Source: Romboutsia lituseburensis
Lineage (GTDB): Bacteria > Bacillota > Clostridia > Peptostreptococcales > Peptostreptococcaceae
Length of the DNA stretch: 64,000 bases
Reading direction: 5' to 3'
NCBI RefSeq assembly: GCF_024723825.1
Contig: NZ_JANQBQ010000001.1
Coordinates: 868,001-932,000, forward strand
Below are positions 1 to 9,870 of the stretch, piece after piece. The position numbers and the translations under genes are program-made. Below the pieces are notes generated by a model that saw only the letters and a list, made by a program, of their open reading frames with translations, did not search any database and had not been told where the DNA came from. Each line of letters opens with the position of its first letter. The first letter of the stretch is position 1.

Positions 1-345
1 TTCATCCATATACTTATAAACTTTATCAACTATTTGATAATATTTATTTAATTCATCTTCAGTTAAATCTTTTTTGTGATTTCGATGATATTTATCATAC
101 ATGTCTTTTTCTTCTTGAGTTAATTCATTGTATCCCTTTTCTATCAGCTTTTGTTGTTCTTCTGTTAAGTTATTACACATATTATTTTTTTGTTTTTGAT
201 ACCCATTACCTCTATTAGAGTTATCTACATTCTCTTTTATGCTACTATTTGATGGTGTATTTTGGTCACTTTCATTAGCTTGTACAGTAAATGCTCCTAA
301 TCCTAATAATGATACTACACTTAAAGCTATCAATGATTTTTTCAT
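1..345 (-). CDS. Small secreted protein, C-terminus beyond window
   Basis: The start ATG is at 345 with an upstream GGAGGT-like site; the frame runs open to the left edge, giving 115 residues, so the gene is partial. Residues 1-23 form a clear signal peptide ending in VQA. The mature part is hydrophilic, rich in Asn, Lys and Glu, with one Cys and motifs LTEEQQKLIEKGY and LTQEEKDMYDKYH that look helical. I do not recognise the family. It sits just downstream of a two-component system on the same strand, so it may be a target or accessory of that system (inference). Confidence 0.7.
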   Translation of the reverse strand, partial: MKKSLIALSVVSLLGLGAFTVQANESDQNTPSNSSIKENVDNSNRGNGYQKQKNNMCNNLTEEQQKLIEKGYNELTQEEKDMYDKYHRNHKKDLTEDELNKYYQIVDKVYKYMDE

Positions 346-407
346 TTTTATTACCTCCAATAATATTTGATCTAGCTTTATTATAAGAGGCAAATGTCAC
401 ACTAATG

Positions 408-1898
408 TCACAAACTAATTTTTTTTAATTTTATCCAAAATACTACTCCATCATCTGTGTTTTTAGCTCCACATTCTCCATCATGTAGCTCCATTATTTC
501 TTTTACTATAGCTAGCCCTAAACCTATTCGATTACTATTATAAGTTCTTGCTTTATCTAATCTTACAAATGAATACCATATTTTCTGTAAATCTTCTTCT
601 TTTATCTTGTTGCCACTATTGTAAATATATATATATACATCCTCATCTATTAATTCTGTATATACTTTTATTTTATTTTCATTTGTAACATAATTTATTG
701 CATTATCAATTAAATTATTTAAAACTTGCTCTATCCTTATTTTGTCTCCAATAGCATAAGGTGCATTTTTTAATTCTTCATCTATATCAACCATTATCTC
801 TATTTCTTTTTCTTTTAATACAAACTCTTGTTTTTTAACTACTTTTTTTATTAGCTCATTTATATTTAGCTTTTCTTTTTTTAAATTAAAGGTTTTTGAC
901 TCTAATTTATACAAATCTAATAAATCATTTACCATTAATCCCATCTTTTCACTTTCTTCACATATAACATCAATATAAAAATTTTTATCTTCCTCATTAT
1001 CTAAAATATTGCTTTTTAGTCCCTGAGCATATCCACTTATAACCGTTATCGGTGTTTTAAGCTCATGAGATACACTCGATACAAATTCTCTTTTAAGTTT
1101 CTCTTGTTTAATTTTATTTTCTATCATTATTTCTAATTCTTCATTTTTAGATTTTAAGTCATTCATAGTAATTTTTATTTTATAAGATAGATAATTTATA
1201 CTGTTTCCAAGTTCCTCGATTTCATCTCTTGTTTGTATCTCTGCTTTTTCACTAAAATCTAAATTATACATCTTATTACTTATTTTAGTTAATTTAATTA
1301 TCGGCTTTGTAAATTTATTTGAAAAATATACCGCCATAAATATACTTAGTGTAATTATAGGTATAAATATCATTAATAAAAAATTTGATGCGATATCAAC
1401 ACTATTTTTTATAGCGCTAATTGGTGTTTTACATATTATTGAATAAAAACCATCCTCACTTGGCACTATTGTAGCTAAAAATTCAATACCTTGTGACTTA
1501 TCTTTCATGATATATGATGATATATTTTTTCCTACTTTATATTCATGAGTTATTGAACATCGATTTTTTTTTGAACCTAGTGGCTTATTTAGAGAATTCT
1601 GTCCTCTATGCCCATGCATTGAACTATACTTATTTGTAAAAGTTAGTGAATCATATTGATCATATATATCAACACTTATATTTTTACTTTCACCATATTT
1701 ATTTATATAGTCATTTAACTTTTCTTCATTACTTTCACTTACTAAAACTTTAATTTCATTTCCAAATTCACTTAATAGCTTACTTGTATGTTTTATATAG
1801 AAGTCTTCAAAACCAAATTTAAATATAAAAATTCCTATTAATATTATTGAATTTATTAATATTATTCCAGCTAAGAGTTTGTTTTTTATAGATTTCAA
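408..1898 (-). CDS. Membrane sensor histidine kinase
   Basis: Transmembrane sensor kinase: a first membrane segment near residues 10-27, an extracytoplasmic sensor region of about 140 residues, a second membrane segment near 170-190, HAMP linker, HisKA with the phospho-acceptor motif VSHELKTPI, and HATPase with N, G1 and GLGLAIV boxes. The start is chosen as TTG at 1898, six bases after GGAGGAG; the longer frame to 1925 would put this Shine-Dalgarno inside the gene. It follows the regulator stop by one base, so the two form one operon. The signal is unknown. The partner regulator carries an in-frame stop, so the pathway may be broken. Confidence 0.85.
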   Translation of the reverse strand: MKSIKNKLLAGIILINSIILIGIFIFKFGFEDFYIKHTSKLLSEFGNEIKVLVSESNEEKLNDYINKYGESKNISVDIYDQYDSLTFTNKYSSMHGHRGQNSLNKPLGSKKNRCSITHEYKVGKNISSYIMKDKSQGIEFLATIVPSEDGFYSIICKTPISAIKNSVDIASNFLLMIFIPIITLSIFMAVYFSNKFTKPIIKLTKISNKMYNLDFSEKAEIQTRDEIEELGNSINYLSYKIKITMNDLKSKNEELEIMIENKIKQEKLKREFVSSVSHELKTPITVISGYAQGLKSNILDNEEDKNFYIDVICEESEKMGLMVNDLLDLYKLESKTFNLKKEKLNINELIKKVVKKQEFVLKEKEIEIMVDIDEELKNAPYAIGDKIRIEQVLNNLIDNAINYVTNENKIKVYTELIDEDVYIYIYNSGNKIKEEDLQKIWYSFVRLDKARTYNSNRIGLGLAIVKEIMELHDGECGAKNTDDGVVFWIKLKKISL

Positions 1899-1899
1899 T

Positions 1900-2598
1900 T
1901 TATTCTCCTCCAAATTTATATCCAAATCCTCTTATTGTTTTTAATAAATATGCTTTTTCACCTAACTTATTTCTTAATCTGTTTATATGTGTATCTAAAG
2001 TCCTAGGATCTCCCAAATAATCATATCCCCAAACAATATCTAGTAAATTCTCTCTTTCAAAAAGTCTCCCCTTATTTTTTACAAATAAAACTATTAAGTC
2101 ATATTCTTTTGGCTTTAGCTCTATATTTTCATTGTTAATAAACATTAATTTATTCTCTGTGTCTATCGAAATATCTTCATAATTTAATAAATTCTTTTTG
2201 TGGTTTTCATCTAAATTTTCTTTAATTTGATTTTGAATCTCTATTCTTTTTAATAAATTTTTAACTCTAGCCATTAAAAGTACTGGATTAAAAGGCTTAT
2301 ATATATACTCATCTGCACCAGAATCAAAACCAAATAATTCATCTGAGTCACTATCTTTTGCTGTTAGTATTAAAATAGGAATATCTGATTCCTTTCTTAT
2401 TTATTTACATATATGCCATCCATCATATATAGGCATCATTATATCTAAAATTATTAGTGAAATTTTTTCTTTTTTAAAAATATCTAATGCTTCCTTACCA
2501 TTTGTAGCTTGATATACATTATAATTATACCTTTTTAAAAAGTCAGATATTAATCTTAATATTCTCAAATCATCTTCTGCAACTAATATATTTAACAT
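1900..2598 (-). pseudogene. OmpR-family response regulator with in-frame TAA
   Basis: A single frame of 232 codons encodes a full OmpR-type regulator: receiver domain with acidic pocket (VAEDD), phospho-Asp (LIILDIMMP), LTA Thr switch and KPF Lys, then a winged-helix DNA-binding domain ending RNKLGEKAYLLKTIRGFGYKF. Codon 66, after GWHICK, is TAA at 2401-2403, and the frame continues without a shift into IRKESDIPILIL. Relatives usually have Glu or another residue there, so one GAA-to-TAA change would explain it. The DNA-binding half could still be made by internal initiation. AAAGGAG precedes the ATG at 2598. It is upstream of and coupled to the kinase gene. Confidence 0.85.
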
Positions 2599-2851
2599 AT
2601 CGCACTCCTTTTAATATAATTTAATTATATTAACAATATTTTTTTATTGAAATTTAAATACATATTGTATAGTGTATATAATTTATTTAATTATACATAA
2701 AATACCCTATCAATGTATATTAAATTATAGTTCATTCATATTTTACTTGACAATGATTTTAGTATATAATAGTATTATATTTTATTGTGATTGAAGTATT
2801 TTTGCAATTTTATTTTATATAAAAAATTGTACATATGGAAGGAGATTTAGT

Positions 2852-3700
2852 ATGGGTATAAAAATTGTTACAGATAGTACATCTTATATACCACAAGAAT
2901 ACATTGACAAATATGATATTTCTATAGTTTCATTAAATGTATTTATGAACAATAAAAGTACTAGAGAGTTAGATATTAATAACCAATGTTTTTATAAAGA
3001 AATGGAAAAAATCGATGAAATACCAAAATCATCTCAACCAATTCCAGACGAGATGTTAAGTACTTTTGAATCTATAGTTAAAAATGGTGATTCTATAATA
3101 GGTATATTTTTATCATCTAGTATGAGCGGTACTTTTTCTAGTGCCAATTTAATAAAAGAAATGGTTCTGGAAAATTATCCAGATGCAGATATAACTTTAG
3201 TAGACTCTAAAACCAATTGTATGCAAATGGGATTCGCTGCTATAAAAGGTGCTCAAGCTGCTTCTGATGGGAAATCTAAAAACGATATAGTTGATACAGT
3301 TAACTATATATTAAACAATAGTAGATTTTTATTTTCACCGGAAACATTGGATTATTTAAAAAAGGGTGGAAGAATAGGTTCTGCATCTGCTCTTTTAGGA
3401 ACTATACTTCAAATTAAACCTATTCTTACTGTTAAGGATGGTGAGACATCTGTTTTTACTAAGGTTAGAACTAGAAAGAAAGCTATAGACACAATAGTTA
3501 ATGCTGTATTTGAAGATATTGAAAAAAATGGTCTTGGAGATGTAATAGTTCATCATATAAATTGTGAAGAAGAAGGATTAGCTCTTGCTAAAAGACTTGA
3601 AGAAAAGCTAAAAATACCTGTAAAAATACAATCTATAGGTCCTGTTATTGGACTTCATGTTGGTCCTGGAAGTATAGGTATTGCATATTATACTAAATAA
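2852..3700 (+). CDS. DegV family fatty-acid-binding protein
   Basis: DegV-family proteins bind a long-chain fatty acid and, in many Firmicutes, present it to a fatty acid kinase (FakB role). The 282 residues match family length: N-terminal MGIKIVTDSTSYIP, the central SSSMSGTFSSA loop, ETLDYLKKGGRIGSASALLG, and the C-terminal VIGLHVGPGSIGIAYY. GGAGG lies seven bases before the ATG. It is a lone gene closed by a strong terminator. A paralogue lies at 8820-9665. No fatty acid kinase is visible nearby. Confidence 0.9.
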   Translation: MGIKIVTDSTSYIPQEYIDKYDISIVSLNVFMNNKSTRELDINNQCFYKEMEKIDEIPKSSQPIPDEMLSTFESIVKNGDSIIGIFLSSSMSGTFSSANLIKEMVLENYPDADITLVDSKTNCMQMGFAAIKGAQAASDGKSKNDIVDTVNYILNNSRFLFSPETLDYLKKGGRIGSASALLGTILQIKPILTVKDGETSVFTKVRTRKKAIDTIVNAVFEDIEKNGLGDVIVHHINCEEEGLALAKRLEEKLKIPVKIQSIGPVIGLHVGPGSIGIAYYTK

Positions 3701-3732
3701 AAAAGCTACCTATCATTAGGTAGCTTTTTTAT
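3699..3732. terminator. Bidirectional intrinsic terminator
   Basis: A 12-bp stem AAAAGCTACCTA / TAGGTAGCTTTT with a T run on both strands separates the convergent degV-like gene and the molybdenum hydroxylase large subunit. Confidence 0.85.
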
Positions 3733-3734
3733 TA

Positions 3735-5999
3735 TTATTTATTCATCTCTATAAATATTTTTTCTGGAGTTATAGGCAAAGTGTTTATTCTAACACCAGT
3801 TCCATTAAACACAGATTCCTGTATTGCTGGAAGTGGTGTATTTAAAACAACCTCTCCAACCGACTTTGCACCAAATGGTCCTGTTGGCTCATGAGTTTCA
3901 ACAAAATCTACTATTATATTACCTACATCACATCTAGCCGGTATTTTATATTGCATAAATGTATTTGTATCCATTTGCCCAGAGTCTGTGTATCTTACTT
4001 CTTCAAACATAGCCATACCTATTCCCTGAACTATTCCACCCTCAACTTGTATCTTAGCTAAATTTTTGTTTATGACAGTACCACAATCTACTACTGCTAC
4101 ATAATCTATTATTTCTACTTTTCCAGTTTCTTTATCTATTTCAGTTTCAACAAACCCTGCTATAAATGGTGGTGGCGAAACTGGGCTTCCGTGTGAAGCA
4201 TATCCTACTAATTGGTTTTTCTGAGGTCCTACTGTAAAATCTACTGCAATTTCAAATAAAGATATATCCTCACTGTCTGTAAATACTCTTTCTCCATCGA
4301 ATTCAACATACTCTTTATCTATATTAAGTCTCTCAGCACCAACCTTAATTATTTTTTCTCTTAATTCTGTAGCAGCTTTTACTACCGCCATACCTGTTAC
4401 ATATGTTGTTGAAGAAGCATATGATCCTGGATCGTACGGCACTACATCTGTATCAGCAGCTATCACTGTTATTTTATCCATAGTAGTTTCAAGTATTTCA
4501 CATGCCATTTGAGCAAGAATAGTATCACTCCCTGTTCCCATATCAGTTGATCCTACTAATAATGTGTAGTTTCCATCATCATTTAATTTAATTTCTGCAC
4601 TAGCAGTATCTATACCTGCTATTCCTGACCCTTGCATTGTAAGTGACATTCCAACACTTCTTACTTTACCATTTTCTAATTTTTTGCAAGGATATTTTTC
4701 ATCCCATTTAATTAATTCTTTACCCTTTTGTATACATCTCTCTAAGTCTACTGAGTTTAATGTTTTATCATATGCAAATGAAGTTTCACCTTCTTTTACT
4801 ATATTTTTAAGTCTTATCTCCGTTGGATCTATATTTAATTTACTAGCTAATACATTTATTGTTGATTCTACAGCAAAGCACCCTTGACTTGCTCCATATC
4901 CCCTAAATGCTCCTGCTGGCATTTTATTTGTGTACACTACATGACCTTTAAACCTAGATGCTTCTAGTTTATTGTACATTGGCATAGTTTTTTCACCAAC
5001 TAATCCAAATGTAGTTGAAGCATGTTCACCATATGCACCTGTATCTGATATTGCATCTATATCTATAACTTTTATTATACCTTCTTTAGTAGACCCTATC
5101 TTTACATTTAATTTCATAGCATGTCTACTAGTTGAACAGTTTAATGTTTCTCTTCTATCATATATTATTTTTGCTGGTTTACCTGTTTTTAAAGTTACAA
5201 TAGCCGAAAATATTTCAACACAAGCAGTTTGTTTACCACCAAATCCTCCACCTATTCTAGGTTTTATTACTCTTATTTTGCTTGATGGTATATTTAATGC
5301 TCTACTTAAATGACGCCTTACATGAAATGGTATTTGAGTTGAACTTACAACAACTAATCTTCCCATATGATCTAAGTAGTTGTATGATCTATATGTTTCC
5401 ATCATTCCATGAAGTTGAGGCTGTGTATAGTAACTTTCTTCAACGACTATATCACATTCACTCATAACTTTATCAACATCACCCTTTGTGTAGTTATGAG
5501 TAGAAACTATATTTTTTTCTCTATTCATTCCTATATCAAAGTTGGTATGCCTATGAGTATCATGAACTAAGACTTCAGTTTCAGTTGATTTTTCAAAATT
5601 AAGTACAGGTTCTAAAACTTCATATTCAACCTTTATCATTCTCATTGCTTTAACAGCTGTTTTTTCATCTACAGCTGCAATTATTGCAACTTCATCACCA
5701 ACATATCTTACTGTATCTTCAAGTATTAATCTATCATATGGTGATGGTTCTGGATAACTTTGACCTGCAAGTGTAAATCTTGTATCTGGTACATCCTTAT
5801 AAGTAAGTACGCACTCAACGCCTTCTATCATTAAAGCTCTTTTGATATCTATATTTTTTATTTTAGCATGTGCATGAGGACTTCTAAGTATTTTTACTAT
5901 CAAAGCATCCTTTGATGCTAAGTCGTCAGTATATACCGGCTTTCCTGTAGCAATTGCCATCCCATCTATTTTTGCTATACTTTTTCCTACTATGTTCAT
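3735..5999 (-). CDS. Molybdenum hydroxylase large subunit (xanthine dehydrogenase family), set 1
   Basis: Molybdopterin-binding subunit of a xanthine dehydrogenase family enzyme, 754 residues. Visible marks: N-terminal GKPVYTDDL, substrate-domain VGDEVAIIAA, the cofactor loop GGGFGGKQTACVE, AGAFRGYGASQ near the middle, and the C-terminal PFGAKSVGEVVLNTPLPAI containing the expected catalytic Glu. It acts in the cytoplasm on a purine or a similar N-heterocycle. Last gene of a FAD - FeS - Mo operon: its ATG lies one base after the FeS subunit stop. In purinolytic clostridia such enzymes interconvert hypoxanthine, xanthine and urate and may contain labile selenium, but the substrate cannot be fixed from sequence alone. 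Confidence 0.88.
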   Translation of the reverse strand: MNIVGKSIAKIDGMAIATGKPVYTDDLASKDALIVKILRSPHAHAKIKNIDIKRALMIEGVECVLTYKDVPDTRFTLAGQSYPEPSPYDRLILEDTVRYVGDEVAIIAAVDEKTAVKAMRMIKVEYEVLEPVLNFEKSTETEVLVHDTHRHTNFDIGMNREKNIVSTHNYTKGDVDKVMSECDIVVEESYYTQPQLHGMMETYRSYNYLDHMGRLVVVSSTQIPFHVRRHLSRALNIPSSKIRVIKPRIGGGFGGKQTACVEIFSAIVTLKTGKPAKIIYDRRETLNCSTSRHAMKLNVKIGSTKEGIIKVIDIDAISDTGAYGEHASTTFGLVGEKTMPMYNKLEASRFKGHVVYTNKMPAGAFRGYGASQGCFAVESTINVLASKLNIDPTEIRLKNIVKEGETSFAYDKTLNSVDLERCIQKGKELIKWDEKYPCKKLENGKVRSVGMSLTMQGSGIAGIDTASAEIKLNDDGNYTLLVGSTDMGTGSDTILAQMACEILETTMDKITVIAADTDVVPYDPGSYASSTTYVTGMAVVKAATELREKIIKVGAERLNIDKEYVEFDGERVFTDSEDISLFEIAVDFTVGPQKNQLVGYASHGSPVSPPPFIAGFVETEIDKETGKVEIIDYVAVVDCGTVINKNLAKIQVEGGIVQGIGMAMFEEVRYTDSGQMDTNTFMQYKIPARCDVGNIIVDFVETHEPTGPFGAKSVGEVVLNTPLPAIQESVFNGTGVRINTLPITPEKIFIEMNK

Positions 6000-6000
6000 A

Positions 6001-6450
6001 CTATTTTACCCCCAGATAAGTTTTAATAGCTCTTAGCTGTCCCATATATCCTGTACATCTACATAGATTTCCAGTTAGGTAATGTTTTATTTCTTCTTCT
6101 GTTGGATTTTCAAGTTCTTCTTTCATTGCGATTACCGTCATTATAAAACCAGGAGAACAGAATCCACATTGTTCAGCACCTTCACTTACTAATATCCTAG
6201 CAAACTCACTAGCTTCTTTTTCTATTCCCTCTATCGTAGTTATTTCTTTATTCAGTGCTCTTACTGTTAACATTGCGCATGATAGAACTGGTTTTTTATC
6301 TATCCATATAGAACATAGCCCACAACATCCTGTGTCACAACCTCTTTTAACACTTAGATTCCCTAATTTTCTTAATGTATCAACTAAATATTCTTCACAA
6401 TCTATATCAACTTTTCTTTTTTTTCCATTTACTTTAAGTTCTACTAGCAT
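6001..6450 (-). CDS. Molybdenum hydroxylase 2Fe-2S subunit, set 1
   Basis: 149-residue iron-sulfur subunit. The N-terminal plant-type 2Fe-2S domain shows CDTGCCGLCSIWIDKKPVLSC; the C-terminal helical 2Fe-2S domain shows CGFCSPGF and GNLCRCTGY. It carries electrons from the molybdenum site to the FAD subunit. The start ATG overlaps the stop of the FAD gene by one base (TAATG), so translation is coupled. The first cluster motif reads GCDTGCCG where most relatives have GCGEGxCG. Confidence 0.9.
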   Translation of the reverse strand: MLVELKVNGKKRKVDIDCEEYLVDTLRKLGNLSVKRGCDTGCCGLCSIWIDKKPVLSCAMLTVRALNKEITTIEGIEKEASEFARILVSEGAEQCGFCSPGFIMTVIAMKEELENPTEEEIKHYLTGNLCRCTGYMGQLRAIKTYLGVK

Positions 6451-7238
6451 TATATGACCTCCATTATAGCTCTTTTTATGAGTACCTTAGTCATAGCATA
6501 TCGATACTCTTTAGTTGCTCTCATATTAGTTCCAAAAACTAATTCATCAACTGCTATTTGAGCTGCTTTATCTATGTTCTCTTCATTTATACTATTTTGA
6601 GATATAAATTCACTAGACTTTAAAGCAACTGTGGCTCTGTGAGGTCTTGCTCCAACGCATATTTTAAATATATCATCACATTTTGAAACTGATATGTTTA
6701 TTAATGGATAGTCGCTCTTAGCATTTCTAAGTGATTTATATGATGATTTTTTCATATTTTTCTTTATATAAATTTTCGTTAAAAAATCTTTTTCATATTT
6801 TTTATTTAAAAACTCATCTAAAGAAATTCTTCCACCTTTACATAGTTCTACCTCAGTGTCTAAACATAATAGTGCTACTATTAAATCTGAGAACCCATAT
6901 CTAGAAAATACGGTAGCTCCTATTGTTACAATACTTCTAAATTGTACGCCTATTATATCTTTTACTGAATTTTTTATTATACTTCCAAAGTTTTCTTCAA
7001 GTACTTTACTAGTTTCTAATTCTCTAAATGTAGTCATAGCACCTATTTCTACATAATTATTATCTTCTTTTATATAATCTAGGTTTAGGTTAGACAATTC
7101 TATTCCAGTTCCTATTCTTTTTTTACCCATTCTTAAAAAAGCACTACCACCGATTAATTGATTGTTTTTTCTTTTAGTTAAAACTTCGTATGCTTCTTCT
7201 ACTGTAGTTGGCTGAACAATATCTATTAGCGTAAACAT
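6450..7238 (-). CDS. Molybdenum hydroxylase FAD-binding subunit, set 1
   Basis: 262-residue FAD subunit of the CoxM/XdhB type. The FAD-loop region is recognisable (NNQLIGGSAFLRM, then GVQFRSIVTIGATVFSRYGFSDLIVALLCLD), followed by a CO-dehydrogenase-flavoprotein C-terminal domain with VGARPHRA. AGGAGGAAGT directly precedes ATG. The canonical pyrophosphate loop AGGTDL reads GGSAFLRM and the usual TIGGNI reads TIGATV, so this copy is more divergent than set 2; the function as flavin subunit is still the best reading. First gene of the set-1 operon. Confidence 0.82.
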   Translation of the reverse strand: MFTLIDIVQPTTVEEAYEVLTKRKNNQLIGGSAFLRMGKKRIGTGIELSNLNLDYIKEDNNYVEIGAMTTFRELETSKVLEENFGSIIKNSVKDIIGVQFRSIVTIGATVFSRYGFSDLIVALLCLDTEVELCKGGRISLDEFLNKKYEKDFLTKIYIKKNMKKSSYKSLRNAKSDYPLINISVSKCDDIFKICVGARPHRATVALKSSEFISQNSINEENIDKAAQIAVDELVFGTNMRATKEYRYAMTKVLIKRAIMEVI

Positions 7239-7300
7239 ACTTCCTCCTAATATTTATTTATTTTCTTGATTATAACATAATCGTATATTTTAATTCAATA

Positions 7301-7354
7301 AAATACGCAATACGTATAAACATTTTATATTTTTTATCATTTTATGTACGTATT
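7301..7354. promoter_or_regulatory. Candidate operator upstream of set-1 hydroxylase operon
   Basis: Two AATACGTA / TACGTATT arms at 7309-7316 and 7347-7354 form an inverted repeat with perfect 8-bp arms 30 bp apart, and each TACGTA is itself palindromic. A further AAATACGC occurs at 7301-7308. The sites lie 60-120 bp upstream of the FAD-subunit start, where a repressor or activator would act. The binding protein is unknown. Confidence 0.4.
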
Positions 7355-7426
7355 TTTCGATATTTTTTAATACTATATTATTTCATTCGCATTAAATATT
7401 CGTTTTTCTAATCTTTTATTTATCTA

Positions 7427-7460
7427 TAAAAATAACCTTGAAAATAATTACTTTCAAGGT
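7427..7460 (-). terminator. Terminator after M20 amidohydrolase
   Basis: Stem ACCTTGAAA / TTTCAAGGT (7435-7460) followed on the minus strand by a short T-rich tract; it ends the gene at 7491-8699. Confidence 0.7.
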
Positions 7461-7490
7461 ATTTTAACTTATAATACTGTATTTTCTATT

Positions 7491-8699
7491 TTATTTAGAA
7501 CCAACTAACATTAAATACTCTTCTTTTATTTTAATTAATAATTTATTATCACAATATAACTCTAGTGCCGTTGTTGTCATAGATTTAATTGCCTTATTCA
7601 ATAATTCATACGATTCATTTGAATTTGCATATTTTAAAAACTCTTTTTCATGAACATATACCATAGGATTAATATTTAAACTTAACTCAGTATACATAGT
7701 AGGACATACTTGGCTTACATTTCCAATATCTGTTGATCCAATAGGAGGATTATTACCTTCATAAAAATCTATTACTCCAATATCTTCTAGATTTGATTTC
7801 ATAGTATTTTGAAAGCTTCTTACATTTATTATATTATCAAAAGGATTTTCAAAGTTTCTATAACTTAATTTAGCGCCTGTCATAAGTTCTGCACCTTTAG
7901 CACAATTAATAACCTTCTGAGTAACCTCTTCTAGGTAGCTTCTTTCACTTGCTCTTATATAAAATTGACAAATACTTTTTTCTGGTACTATATTTGCAGC
8001 CTGACCTCCATTAGTTATAATGCCATGTATTCTAACATCACTTTTTACATGTTGTCTTAAAGCATTTATTCCTGCAAACATTAAGTTAACTGCATCTAAT
8101 GCATTTACACCTTTATGTGGATGAGATGCAGAGTGTGCTGCTAATCCTTCAAATTCAAATTCTATAGAATCCATTGCTAGAGATTTACAATTTACATTAT
8201 TACATGACTCTATATGCATTTGAAATGCTGCATCTATATCATCAAATGCACCTGATCTTACTAAGTTATATTTATATCCAATTGTTTCTTCTGCCGGTGT
8301 TCCAATTAAAACAATTTTACCTTTAAAATGCTCTTTTAACTTACTAAGAACTACACATGCTCCTAGAGTTGATGCTGCTATCCAATTATGACCACATGCA
8401 TGTGCTGGTTCATCATTATTTTCACCATAACCAGGTAATGCATCATATTCTGAAATAAATGCTATTGTCGGTCCTTCTTCATCTCCAAGTTCAGCTCTAA
8501 AGGCTGTATCTATATTACAATATGGAAAAATTGTTTTAAATCCATATTCATTCATTTTATCAACTATGTATTTAGAAGACTTATATTCTACTCCCCCAAG
8601 TTCTGGATTTTTAAATATATAATCATTTACTTCTTCAAATTCCTTAAATAATTCGTTTTCTATCTCATATGCCCTTAGCTTTAAATTTTGTAAATTCAC
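7491..8699 (-). CDS. M20 family metallo-amidohydrolase
   Basis: 402-residue zinc-dependent amidohydrolase of the M20D (AbgB/aminoacylase-like) family. Metal-ligand and catalytic motifs: SEYDALPG, HACGHNW, GTPAEET, the lid-domain HSASHPHKGVNA, and a C-terminal GSTDIGNVSQ. Substrates in the family are N-acyl amino acids, aminobenzoyl-glutamate or carbamoyl compounds. Start is GTG at 8699 after AGGGGTGAT. It is monocistronic between two terminators. The location in a purine catabolism region suggests cleavage of an amide or ureide intermediate, but this is only context. Confidence 0.82.
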   Translation of the reverse strand: MNLQNLKLRAYEIENELFKEFEEVNDYIFKNPELGGVEYKSSKYIVDKMNEYGFKTIFPYCNIDTAFRAELGDEEGPTIAFISEYDALPGYGENNDEPAHACGHNWIAASTLGACVVLSKLKEHFKGKIVLIGTPAEETIGYKYNLVRSGAFDDIDAAFQMHIESCNNVNCKSLAMDSIEFEFEGLAAHSASHPHKGVNALDAVNLMFAGINALRQHVKSDVRIHGIITNGGQAANIVPEKSICQFYIRASERSYLEEVTQKVINCAKGAELMTGAKLSYRNFENPFDNIINVRSFQNTMKSNLEDIGVIDFYEGNNPPIGSTDIGNVSQVCPTMYTELSLNINPMVYVHEKEFLKYANSNESYELLNKAIKSMTTTALELYCDNKLLIKIKEEYLMLVGSK

Positions 8700-8767
8700 T
8701 CTATCACCCCTTGTATTTTAATTTAAATATCTCTAGCTTATATTTTTAATATTATAATATATTTAAA

Positions 8768-8815
8768 TAAAAAAGCACCTCATAAAGATTTTAATTTCTC
8801 TAAAGATGCTTTTTT
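8768..8815 (-). terminator. Terminator after second degV-like gene
   Basis: Outer stem AAAAAAGCA / TGCTTTTTT with a partly paired interior; the T run follows on the minus strand, immediately after the stop at 8820. Confidence 0.6.
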
Positions 8816-8819
8816 ATAT

Positions 8820-9665
8820 CTATTTATCTAAACATGCTAGTCCAAATACACTTGGTCCAGAATGACAAGCAACACAAGACCCTATACGGAATGTATGTAC
8901 ATTTTTAGGCGATAATTCTTTTTTAGCGATTTCAATAAATTTATCACGTAATTCTAAATCATCTCCATATCCAACATAAATGTCTTTGCCTGAAAAATCT
9001 TCACCAATTTGTGATTTCAATTCTTCAATTAACTTTGGAATTATTTTTTTAGTTCCTCTAACTTGATTTACTTGATTTACTAAACCACCTTCAATTTTTA
9101 ATATTGGTTTTATATTAAGTAATGTTCCTATAGCAGCTTTAGTTCCCGATATTCTTCCACCCTTGTGTAAATAATCTAGTGAATCTACTGAAAAATAAAC
9201 ATTTACTTTATTTTTATACTCTTCTAACTTATTTATTATATATTCTATATCATGCCCTTGTTCTACCATTTTAGCAGCTTCATATATAAGCATACCTCCA
9301 CCTACAGATAAACTATATGTATCAAATATGTGAATATCTCCATCTATATCATTTTTTGCTATTGTAGCTGACTGATATATACCAGATGCCGTTGACGAAC
9401 CTGCCATATATAATATTGTCTTACCTTCATTTACATATTTTTCAAATACTTCTTTATATGTAATATATGTTATTTGTGAAGTAGATGGAATACTTTCTGA
9501 ATTTCTCAATAGTTTGTAAAAATCATCTGTATCTATATCTACACCCGCTTTATATTCTTTACCTTCAAATATTATTGTTGCTGGTAATATATCTACATCA
9601 TATTTGTCCATAATTTTTTGAGGTAAATCATTCATTGTATCGCATATTATCTTAATATTACTCAT
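8820..9665 (-). CDS. DegV family fatty-acid-binding protein (second copy)
   Basis: 281 residues with the family plan: MSNIKIICDTMNDLPQ at the N-terminus, the AGSSTASGIYQSA ligand loop, DSLDYLHKGGRISGTKAAIG, and a C-terminal GSCVACHSGPSVFGLACL. AAGGGAGC precedes the ATG. It is clearly divergent from the copy at 2852-3700, so the two are old paralogues that may carry different fatty acids. Monocistronic. Confidence 0.9.
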   Translation of the reverse strand: MSNIKIICDTMNDLPQKIMDKYDVDILPATIIFEGKEYKAGVDIDTDDFYKLLRNSESIPSTSQITYITYKEVFEKYVNEGKTILYMAGSSTASGIYQSATIAKNDIDGDIHIFDTYSLSVGGGMLIYEAAKMVEQGHDIEYIINKLEEYKNKVNVYFSVDSLDYLHKGGRISGTKAAIGTLLNIKPILKIEGGLVNQVNQVRGTKKIIPKLIEELKSQIGEDFSGKDIYVGYGDDLELRDKFIEIAKKELSPKNVHTFRIGSCVACHSGPSVFGLACLDK

Positions 9666-9870
9666 TTTTATAGCTCCCTTTTACTGTTGTTATACTAAAT
9701 CATCTTTTATAATAATACTATTTTAATGTTGTTTTTCATATTATTTTTCAATGTAAATTTTACTATTTATTATTAAATTAATATTATATTAATTATACCA
9801 TAAGTTTTATTTTATACTAAAATATTTTTCAGCATTATCTTAATTGTTTTTATTTAAATAATAAAAATTT

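Noticed and set aside
2747-2770. TTGACA and TATAAT before the first degV-like gene as a sigma-A promoter
   Set aside because: The spacing between the two boxes is 12 bases, too short; an alternative TATTAT gives 20, too long.
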